In this document: positions 1-12,057 of the stretch, one piece after another
How positions within the stretch are numbered: position 1 is the stretch's first letter
Layout of the letters: each line of letters begins with the position of its first letter
Origin: Branchiostoma floridae
Lineage: Eukaryota > Chordata > Leptocardii > Amphioxiformes > Branchiostomatidae
Reading direction: 5' to 3'
Assembly: GCF_000003815.2 (NCBI RefSeq)
Contig: NC_049980.1
Coordinates: forward strand, 10,870,879 to 10,934,878
Length of the DNA: 64,000 nucleotides
Translations under genes and position numbers: made by a program
Notes under the pieces: generated by a model
What the model saw: the letters and a program-made list of their open reading frames with translations, nothing else
What the model was told of the DNA's origin: nothing
Database searches by the model: none

Positions 1-85
1 CTCCCGGCAGTGTGGTTCAGCGTTACAAAGTTGTCCACATATTACGTCTTACGTTAGTTCCCCAAATGAATCTTCAAGATACTCA

Positions 86-1105
<1,020 letters not shown>

Positions 1106-4056
1106 TTAAAACTGAGGAGTCCTGAAGCAAATCTGTCCCCGGCTTTGACCTACGCTGTCTGCCGGAACCAGATGGAAAGTGTCCGTTCTGGTCAGTAATA
1201 CAATAGCGGTATTCACAGCCCACACAACGCTACACAGTTCCGCCCACTGAAAGTCGTCCCTGTTATCGTCGTCCTTTCATCTCCCAAAGTGTAGTATGGG
1301 GGCTGGAATCTTAAGGGACTCTTTCTGGACATTCAATGTGGCATCGCTTTCGGGGACGAATCGTTGGCCAGGACGTTTGTGGGTTGTTGTCGCCCGACAT
1401 CGACCACCGACTGGAAGGGAGAATAAAAAAACGTTGAGTGAAAAGCTTCAAGGCTTGATTGACATATCGTCACCACAATTTAAACCGTGCCCATGTAGGG
1501 ATGGCATCAAAACAATCTGCATAAGGAGCAACAGAAGCCGAATATAGAGGAGGTCCCCATCCAACTGTAAACAAACAAGCACACACACACACACAAACAC
1601 ACACAATTCACCCAGTCAAATACTGTAGCCAACAATGTTCAAAGGCGCGGATAAAGCAAAGGTCGTGGACTTTTCCTATCAATCGAGCGACCAATACGTG
1701 CAACATTGAGGAACATTTACCCGCTACCTAGCTACCCTCTCCAGCAGTATTCTAGAAATCCTTGTCCTCCAGGAGCGGGATACAAAGTGCAAACTTTGCA
1801 TGCTGAAGAGCGTAGGAATGTACTGAATATAGCTAAAGAATATGTTTGGCCCGAGGCTTGGTTCCCCTTATTTGTTCAAATCCATAGCGCTGAATAAGCG
1901 GCGCAGTTGAACACCAGCGCCCGTGGGAACACAACTGACGCAGTCAGCGAAGAATGACCCTTCCATCCATCCGTCTTAATTTGTCCAGCTCCCGCTGAAA
2001 GGCCCAGTTACTCCCGCCGATGTTTAGTTAACCTTTACCGGAAATCTTTATAACTCAGTTGCATCCAAAAGTCGACGTTGCCAAGCCATGGCGATTAATT
2101 TTCCACGCAAACAGGATTCTACTAGCGGAAATACAAGAAAAATGTTCTGCAGGAAAAGTAATTTTGTTAAAAAAAAACTAAAAAAAAACATGGCGATTTC
2201 ATCTGCGGTTGAGGTAATGAGATAAGCTTATTCTGTACATGGATTTTGTTTTGTTCGTTGTCGCAGCTTTAAGAGAGGTTTTGAATTCGGTAAATGATAA
2301 AGAACGTTTGCCGTCTTTGAACACCATGCCTGAATATGAATAAGAATTGACGTCAAAGATACACCGCGTATCCAAACCCTTACAGCAGTCACCAGTCTAT
2401 CACGTCTGACAACCAACCACTTTGTGCAGCTTCTGTAATGAAAACTACACTACAAGGAAGCACCTCTCTGAGACGATATAATTTGTAACGTTTCTCAAAA
2501 TAATGCAAAGTACAAAATTCGTCAATTTCAGAGAACATCTTCAAAAGTTATCCTTCTAATTGTTGTCGCGCTGTAAACGATATCGATAAAATTACATTAT
2601 TGCTACTAGTATTGGCAAGATGCTTCTCTCCCTCAACATGTTACACGGCGGTCGGAGTCGGAAACTTCACAGATTTCTTTGCAATATTGGACATGCCTGG
2701 AATATTAATGCATAAACGGTATGTAAGACCACTAAGAGTATAAGTCTCAATCTTAACTGGCGAAACAGCTCCTCTGTACGATATTGCTTGGTACTGCATT
2801 ATTTAGCTCTCGCGTTTTTTAAATGAGCCCCACTCACCCAAAAAAAACTGAATTGAGAAAGCGTTTTGTCGCAATTTTAGCCTTTTGGCTTCTGTTCCTT
2901 GCTTCTCTGCTGAGACCATTAGCCACAACAGAAACTATATTGGACAGGCCTAGATGAGAGCAGAAGAATCTTGAGAACGTAATTGTACCAAGATTTGGCG
3001 CGACATCACAGGAGTTATCAGACGTTCACGGTAGCCAGGTTAGTCCATGTTGAATGATTATATGGGTGACATCCGCGCGCTATAATTTTTGGCCGTTTCC
3101 AAAAATGAATAGAAACAGTTTTCAACAATTTACTCTAAATCGTAAAAAGCAAATAATAAGCAACCTTTGATAAGCAAATATATGCAGTGGATTGCGAAAA
3201 AAATATCGGAAAACGTATACTAATGTCATAGGATGTTCTAAGGTCCAAAAAAAATGTGAAAGGACAAAGATGAATTCGAAGAATCCGTTGTTCGGTAACG
3301 TTTTATGATATTCTGTGTGTTCAGCCGTATGTTCAACCTCACTGACCACTTAGAATTCATAAGGCAACTTTTCTTGGTGAAACTTTTTTATTCACCCACC
3401 CACATAAGTTTTTGGGATTCCCAGATGATGTCATCCATATAATCAAATCAACATGGCCTTAGGTCTGGCCGAGAGCAATCTACTGCCTCCTGAAACATCT
3501 TCCCCGACATCCCGCACATTAGCAATCTTCACCATCTAATTCTCAGAGAACAAATAGATGGTACAAGCTAGGACTAGGAGTGATTGGGCATTTCCTTGTG
3601 GTCCGTTATCCTGGTGAATACCTGATTAGTGCAGGGGCATCTCACATCGTCCCTAATGTGATCGGGATGGTAATTCAATAGGATATTATTGAGCGCGTCG
3701 CCACTGATCATCAGGCGGGGTCATGCAGGGTCAAACTCGGTCAGGCGAGGCAAAACGCCGCTGATCCAATTAGTATTCTATCAACATTTGCCATGGATTA
3801 TTTTGTATCCTAAGTCTTCAATAATCAATTAATAAAGCATGGAGTTTTCAATATCTAGAGAAAATTGAAGTTTCTGGAATAGGCCTAGGCAGTTTCGTCA
3901 ATCAACAAATTGATAGTTAATTGCAAATTGTTAATTCCGTGTATCATCTTTGTTGAGTCCAGAACCAAGTCAGAGATAATGAAAGGTGTTCCCTTCTGCT
4001 CTCTCTCCCTACTCTCCAAGTAGAGGTTCGGCTCAGGCAGTTTTGAGCGTGTTTTA

Positions 4057-4240
4057 AGCTAATCTCCAAGCATATCCTACAACGGCATAATCATAAGATA
4101 GTACTAAACTGGCCAAGGAGTGTAGTCAGCCAAAATGAGTCCATTTCTCCGGTAGCCAAACACACTCCTAAGCCGGCTTCACTCCTCTGGCAGCTTTTGA
4201 TACTATCTTATGCTACCGTAGAATCTGCTTGGAGATTATT
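4057..4240. repeat. Inverted-repeat element (MITE-like)
   Basis: The left arm begins TAATCTCCAAGCA near 4059 and the right arm ends TGCTTGGAGATTA near 4238. The arms stay complementary inward for about 45 bases with small gaps: left 4061-4105 includes GGCATAATCATAAGATAGTA, right 4201-4220 begins TACTATCTTATGC. The interior is about 95 bases and non-coding. This is the form of a small non-autonomous DNA transposon; I cannot name the family or define a target-site duplication. Confidence 0.5.
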
Positions 4241-7200
4241 TTCAGGCGTTTACATTGTATTGGGCTTGCTATTTTGTGCTGTCTTCTTTAAGGCTGAAAG
4301 ACATTAAGTAAACAGTACAAAATAGAAAGTCCGATTAAAACGCCTAAAACACGTCAAAATACTGGAGCTGAATTTCTGCTTGGAAAGTATTCTGTCTCTC
4401 TCCCTTCCTGGGTCATATATACATAATCCCTACAGACAGATCGTATTGGCCGAAGAGTGGAAATTTCTCGGAGCTGCCATTTCACCACCCCTGCTAATGC
4501 GATTTGAGCAGTAATTCAATATAATGTTATTGAGCACGTCGCCAATTAATGGGCGGTGGGGAAATCCACATTAGGGTGGGTCTGGTCCGTTCAATCAAAT
4601 TTAGAGCAGAGAATACATACAGAAGGGGCGAGTTTCAGTCCACCTGAGCAATCTTACGTGCCTATACATTCAATGTACCACATTCGAATCATCGCCTTCC
4701 TTCACATAGACACTCCTGGCAAGCCTATACTGATAAATCACATCACAGTGCATCTAGAGAATATATACGTTGGTCTTGCCACTTACCACTTTGATGATTG
4801 AATGTATAGGACAATCGACGTGCAGTAACAAGACTGTCATGGCAGAAAAATCAGCCGTAGTACACTGAAAATAGCGTCACTAATACTATACTAGAATACC
4901 ATGCCACGATGTTGAATGAATGTTCTGTAAACCCACCGTGCTGTGAGAGATATTGCTCGGTCCAAATTGTCATCTATCGGTAGCTGAAGTCTGGAGTCTG
5001 CCTGGCTCAGATTCTAGGCGATGTCATCTCTGCATAGCTTACACGTAATAGGATTGTTCTCGATCCCACTTTGACATATAAAACCACGACCCGATGATAT
5101 TTTGCCAAACCTCTTCCAGGGGAAAGTGGGGGAAATATCCAATCGCATTAAAGCGAAGTGCTCATTTGGGCAACCCCGGGACAATCATAGCGCCTGAAAG
5201 TGCAATCAGGGTGCCTATACCCATTGTCCTCAATATCACACCAGGTCAATCTAATGTGGTTTATTCCACGCAGTAAAGGGGCAGTGGATCTGATGGATTT
5301 TTGTTGACCATCTTCTTCAACAGAATAGAGCTTCGGTCAATCCTTGACCTGTATATATACGCACCTGTCCGGACCGTATGTTACACCATATGTACATTGG
5401 ACACTGCCACCTGTACTTCTATTTGTATACTTCTCCAAACGTCGCGAACCTGCACAACGTAAACTTTGTGTATTTGATTCATGGCTATTTGCATAGGTGT
5501 TGAGTTCAGGCTGCGGTCAGTTCAGTCCAATTGTGATACTGGATTCTATTACAAAGCTTTTCATGCTACAGAACAAAGGTGAAAACGGCACACTGAAAAT
5601 GAAAAGCAGTCACATGGCAGTATGCCATGAAAATCCCAGTAAAGTTGTATTTTACCGTCGTCATTGAAAATTGGGAATCGTCATTGGAAATTGTGCCTAA
5701 AGCCAAAAGCTTTTTCTGTTTTTACATCGTTCTGATGACTGTTGCAAGTGTCACAATTTACATGTACCACCGTGGGCCGATAAACGCTTCTAATTGTGTC
5801 GTCTTTCAAATGAAAAATACTTTATCACTGAACTTGTTTTACAGTGGTACCGAATGTTTATTTACAGTGTACGTTTGACGTCATTGCATGACATTGTCCT
5901 ACAGTTGGTCGCTGGGGCGAGTTGTTGGTAGGCAATTGAACCATGTGTCATATAGCCTCTTGATATGCAAGACCAATTATGCAGAACCAACCAAAAAGCA
6001 AGTGGTGCCAAATGGTAACCTATGCCCGTTGAAAATTTGGATCAACAGTCGAAGGCCACATGAGTAAAAGGGGATTCACACAAGGGCATTGTGTCAAATA
6101 GAAAATGACCTACTAGAAGTAGTATATGGACGCAGTGGGACAGCGAAACTCAAAACCCAAGGTCCAGCTCTTCCTCGATGGCATGCGGCATGCGACGAGA
6201 AAAACCAACAGTTGTCCAAGGACAACACGGAAATAATTGCCAACGATAACTGGGCTGTATAGAACACGAACACATTCCGTCGTAATACCCTGGACATGAA
6301 GGTTGAGACCGAGGGGCCCCGAACAAAAGGCGGAATAATTACGAAGTAATCAAGTCCTCCTTGTGGGGGTCTATCGGTGTGGAACATGGCCAATATCTGC
6401 CCTCTCCCCATCACATGCCTGCCCTCCTTTTAAACGCCTGTCATACCCTTACCTCCAGTCTTTGTCGTTAATTAGTGATCACGTCAAATGACGTAAAAGT
6501 CTTGAATGTAAATTTACTGTATCCACTTACCTAACAAACAGAGGCCTCTTCTCTGGGTTGACTTTACAATCCCTCCCGCGCCGTGGTACCGAGCAAAATG
6601 GGTAGCTTGCGGGGCGCTGTGCTAGCGCATCGGAAAAATGTGGCGCCTGTATTATCTTAAGAAAAGTCGGGTCAGTGGTTTCTGATCCGTGTTACAACGA
6701 AAACATGATCGAAGCTAAAGATGACCTGGAGCTAGGAAGCCTGGAGGACCGGTATAGCAACTCTCCGCTGTAGTTTGAGGGATGGTACGCGAGACGTCCG
6801 GAGCGGGAGTACCGGTCCGGAATGCCGCCATACCAGCAATGCGCTCGTTCGCACCGGGAACACCTTTATGGGTATGGCTATCGAGACAGCGTTTTGTTTC
6901 TGGCCGCCAACTGGCGACAATCGTTTGTTCGCCGTCGGCATTACGAAATGAGAGGGATGGGGAGGGGCACACATGTACACAACATGTCGACCTAGTTAGA
7001 AACATGTAAAGAACTCTGAAAGGCCGAAAATTACTTCAATTTCTTCCTTACTTCCATGGTTATGGAGGATTGATAGCAAGGTTTTGATGCACTCGCATAA
7101 ACCCTTCGCATCTTCCTCATCCATTGTGATGAGGATGCAAATGAACATCTGTAGCATAATAAGTATTAAACTGTGACAAACTTAATGTACCTTATATGAT

Positions 7201-8971
7201 ATATACAGCGTTATGACAGCACAAATCTTTGTGCCTTTCACAATTTCTGGGTGTGAAATTGTACTTTGACTCAACTTTAACATTTGCAACGAGTGTTTAA
7301 ATTGAAACATCAAAACACGTCAGCAAAGCACAGGGCAGTGTGTGTTGACACATTAATGTTGTTGGTTTTATTGTATGTTAACATAGACATATTGTTTTCT
7401 ACCGTGTATCAATGTAAAAGAAAACAGCGATATGAGTTAAAAACAGTAGCATCAATGACAAGATACAAAATACTAGTAGTAAACCTGTAATGATCTGTAA
7501 TGGGTCTGTGTACAGATGTCGTGCAAGAAAACTACGGTACTTTTGTCATCCCCACCCCTCCACCTAAGAACTGTACGATCGGTCCCGACATTTATAAATA
7601 ATCCGTTTGACGTTTGGAATAGGTCAGAGCAAGTGGCCCGTGGCCCTGCTCCATCTGAATGTCGTATTACTATTCCAGGTCCCGCCAGGCGGACAGATTT
7701 CGGAGGTCTCTACGGGAGGCGGGATGGCGTAAATTCCTCCACGATTCCGCCCGACCTTTGCGTCATCACGGCCGGCTTGTTAATAATAGATGGCGTTTGT
7801 TGTCGGTGTCTAATACAGCATATTCATTTTGCCGATTGGCCCTTTAGCCCGAGTTACATTCGTTCTTCATAATGGGCTTGCAGACAGACTGGAGTCCATG
7901 TAACTCGTGCAATACTGTCGTACGATTATCTGCCTGACTGAAAACACAAGGGCTGAAATAGCACTAAAACAACAATGCACGTGCAGAAATGGCACATGAC
8001 GGCAAAGGTTACAGAAATAGCACAGAGATGTCGAAGTTGTTGAAATGTCATCAGAATTATCATGTAACACATACACAAGTGTGCACACATACACACACGA
8101 CACTCATGGACGAATTCTCCCCTCCGAGACGCTTTAGTAAAAAAAAACTCTCATGTGCTTTTAGTAAACAAAATGGCATGCAATTGTAAGTTGTTTCGTG
8201 AAATGCAACTGTTGAAAGCTATAATTGAACTTTTCATGTTAATCATACCTGATAAGATTTTGACACATTATGATTATGCTACCGGTATACCAAGCACCGT
8301 CCTTTGGGAATTTGGTCGCCTTTCTTAACGCTGCAGGTAGACTTCTTATCGATAGAGGGCAACACTAGTCTATATTTGTAGTCTCGTATCCTGTTATCTT
8401 GAAATGGAACTTTCGGAACTGTCAAATTAAGCTTGAATGCATAAATAAAGCAGGCTATCCAGTGACATTGAAAGTAAGTGTGCTAGTCTTTCTGAATTAC
8501 AATTGTCAGCCCTGCTGGTTTCTATACAGCACAGTAGCATGACATAGGCAAAGCTGCTTTCCATGACTTTTGACATACTTTCAATAGGTTATAGAAACTT
8601 TCGTTCATGTGTGGGGGGATAGTAGGAAATACATCTCAGTACTACTTCTGAACGCTCGTTGCTTGTACTATCACGCGGCAAGAGTCTATGACACATAGGA
8701 GGATGGCGAATGATTAAGTCCATGTTTTCAGTCTGTCGATTGAAAAAGAGTCACTCAAATATCGTGGGTGCAATAGAACCACCACCAATCTTCGAAAGCT
8801 TCTGGTGGTGTCCGTGATATTCCCCTGCGGATATTCCGAAGTCGTTCGGAGAAGAGACATGCTCGACAAAGTAATTGTTCCCTTATTGCAATCCTTACAT
8901 TCAATGCCATGACGTCATTGTTGAATGGAATGCCTAGATTACCACGCATTGAACCTTTGATCCTCCTGCAG

Positions 8972-9080
8972 CTGGGTGCTGTGGAACTGGGTGAACAACT
9001 TTGACCTGTATGCCACCTGCACGTTGGACTACACTAACACATGCAAAAACAACGCAATCACCGTAGACATATTGGCTTGA
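8972..9080 (+). other. Possible isolated 3' coding exon, unrecognised
   Basis: After a CCTGCAG acceptor, an open frame runs 36 codons to TGA. It reads WVLWNWVNNFDLY, then a Cys-containing Thr/Asn-rich stretch (ATCTLDYTNTC), ending DILA. Its tryptophan- and cysteine-rich composition looks more protein-like than the surrounding AT-rich sequence. I found no upstream exon to join it to and recognise no family. It could be a decayed exon or chance. Confidence 0.2.
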
Positions 9081-9863
9081 GGAAGGCATTCCGGTGTTAG
9101 AAGGTAGGTTGCAGTGTCATTTTATGCTATTTCTCTGGCCCGTGATTCAAATGTACGGCTCAATCGTACTTTCTTACATAAAACACAACGTACTTGTATC
9201 ATATACCAAATGAACGGATGTTAGATTGAGAGTACAGAAAAGTGAATTTGTTGCGTTCTGTCCATTGTACATGTTGGCTTCTGTCGACGTTTTAAGCCCT
9301 TTTTTAACGTTTAAACTTTTACAGTTTCGAACTGTACGCACTTGAAGATATCAAAATGGTAACAAGATAAGTAGGGTAATGTTGAAATGATCAGCTGAAT
9401 ATGTGGTTATCCTACTATGGGCGTGGCACACAATTATATTTATGCTATCTGACCTATAAGGGTTTAACAGCAGTACAGTTTTATCACCGTGGTTTCTTAT
9501 CTTAGTTCATGGACACAAGGTTGTTTCTCTGCCTCTGAATAACAACACTTAAAACATTTACGTGAGCGCTGTATTTATGGACGTCAACTCAAGTAGCATA
9601 TATCATGCTCAAATTCTCAAAACTCAAATTCTCAAAGAGAGAGTAGACGTAATAACGGCCAATGCAATCACATCCATTAGACAAAACATGTAGAAATTGC
9701 CATATCAATCATTTAAGAAGCAACGATCGTGGGACTATACACGATCAAAAGGACACATATTCTTTAAAAAAGTATTTCTATACTCCGTGCCTCCGTTGAT
9801 AACAAGGTCGATCAAAGGTCATTCCGAATAACAGTCTCGAAGGTCGACGGTGGAAGGTAAGCT

Positions 9864-9870
9864 TTATAAA
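9864..9870 (+). promoter_or_regulatory. TATA box for TMEM68-like gene A
   Basis: TTATAAA lies about 100 bases before a strong splice donor (ACG/gtaagt at 9971/9972), so it is well placed to start a short 5' untranslated exon. This is inference from position and sequence only. Confidence 0.4.
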
Positions 9871-9894
9871 GAGGGTCGACCCCGCGAAGCAAAA

Positions 9895-9971
9895 CAGTCA
9901 ACACTTCAAACCACTTGTACTCGAGCTCCCGTCAGCCGAATAGTCAATTACTTTGTTTTGATAATGAAACG
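9895..9971 (+). other. Putative 5' untranslated exon of TMEM68-like gene A
   Basis: The start is approximate (about 30 bases after the TATA box) and the end is a consensus donor. It would splice to the acceptor at 10609, five bases before the ATG (CCACCATG). The exon contains an ATG at 9964. After splicing this upstream ATG opens a frame that overlaps the main start out of frame, which could damp translation. Confidence 0.35.
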
Positions 9972-10613
9972 GTAAGTTTGCAAGAGAGGTCCAGTGATAG
10001 ACGTTAGTGAAGGTAAGACGTGCAGGTGATAACTTAAAGATACACATACAGAAGTTACTTAAGCAACTGGGCATGTTTTGTGATTGAGTAAATTAGCTCC
10101 CCTTGTTTGGGTACAGTAGCTAATGTTGTAGCAGTGTGACAGGGCAGGGTCCCCAGTGTCGGAAAGTTCGACACGTAGACCTTCTTTGATAATTGTTCAC
10201 AAAATATCAAGGAACTCATACCAAAACGAGTTTTTAACATTACCATCGCCCCTAAAATTGGTTTTGTAAGCTAACTTTTGTCATGCCTTGTAAAAGACAT
10301 TGTATTCAGCCATAGGCTGACATTACTTGATTTAATTAAAGAGTACTTGAGGAGTTGAGTACTGAATACCTTTTCATACACGTGGGACTTGCAAGTACTC
10401 GATCGTATAATTTGAAGTAGTATGCATTCTTTAGTTCCTAAAATTAATATCTATCTAAAACAAACACTTTCTTCTGTATACGTAGTTCTTTAAGAGTGGC
10501 ATCATACATTCTCTCAAGACAAACGAGACATCGTATTATCAAACTCTTTATATAGACGTTTTGACCTGTTTGACGTCGAGTCATTTTAGTCTCCACCTAT
10601 CCCCACAGCCACC

Positions 10614-12010
10614 ATGTCACTCCACCCGGCTCCAGAGTCCAGCCTCTTCTGTAACGCCACCACAGAACAACTCCTTACAAACATCACCATCTTATCATGG
10701 ACGGAAAGCGTCACCGTTACCATAGAGCAACTGCACATCATCATGACAACCGTGCGAGCCATTATGGAGTTTGTCGGCGTGGAAGGTGTGGATTTGGGAG
10801 CCGTCTTTCTCCACTACCTTCCCCGTGTCATAGCCGTGCTCTTCATCGTGCCGTGGTACATCATGGGGTCCCTGTACGTAAATGCCATCATCATCCGCTT
10901 CTACAGTGAGATGTACAACTTGAAGGACCCTTTTGACGGCAACGCTATCTGGCAGAAGGCGCGGTGCGCGGTCTCTGCCTTTTGGGCAGTCCAGGCAAAG
11001 ATTTTGCACGGTGAGTGCGTGGACGATTGATTCAGGTTAATCGCTACAGACAGCTTATATCGTGTTGTTTATTTGAGCGAGGTTAGGGGGAGATAAAAAA
11101 CATTTTTTTTTTCGTAAATTTGTCACGTTGTTTTTCATGTCAATAACGCTAACCTGGCAAAGATGGGAGATGAACAGCTTTTAAAGTCATGAAACGTAAA
11201 ACATTTTCTCATTTTTTATAGGTTGCAAGATTCATGATTTGACTCAACGTTAACATTGGCATCGAGTGTTAAAGTTACTTCAACTTTACAAATTCCAGCA
11301 CAGGGCAGTGTGTGTTAACATTCCTGTTTATTGCCATGATAACATGGTGTTTTCTGAAGGCGATCCATGTAGAGGGGAACAGGGTGTTAGAGGGAGATAA
11401 AATTTCACACGTCTTGATTATCATTTTTCATATCAATAACACTCGCTTGGTGAAGATGGGAAATGAATAGCTCTTAAAGTCATATTAAGTAAAACATTTT
11501 TTTACAGGTTACGAGATTCACGGCTATGAGAAGCTACCAAAGGACGGTCCAGGTCTGATTGTGTACTACCACGGCACCCTGCCTGTGGACTGTTACTACA
11601 TGATGGCGAGGATCAACCTGGACCAGGGCAGACCGCTGTGTGCCATGACCGACCGGTTCATGTTCAGTATTCCAGGTACATGTGTTGTGTCCGCTCTTCA
11701 ATATCTGTTGAAGGGAGTCATACTTTTACTTCATTCAAATAAAGCCGTTATCACACAACAGAAAAATATCTCACGAAACGGGTACATGTACGTGAGCTCT
11801 AATGGACATTTTCGGTTACCGTAGTAATAAGGCCGGTGTCGTCCCGATCACTGCAGGATTTTCAGAGATCGGTCCATGGTCACCGAGACATAGTCTCGAG
11901 AGGGGGAGCTGATTTACCAAACTGCTTTTTCGTTTTGCGATCGGGTTGCGGTAAAATTTCCTTTACTAGCACAGAGAACCTTCGCAGATGTTGAAAATCA
12001 CGAATCAGTG

Positions 12011-12057
<47 letters not shown>

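Noticed and set aside
6094..7872. Several overlapping open frames of 60-118 codons
   Set aside because: Present on both strands in a CpG-richer patch, without domains, splice-site support or consistent codon signal.
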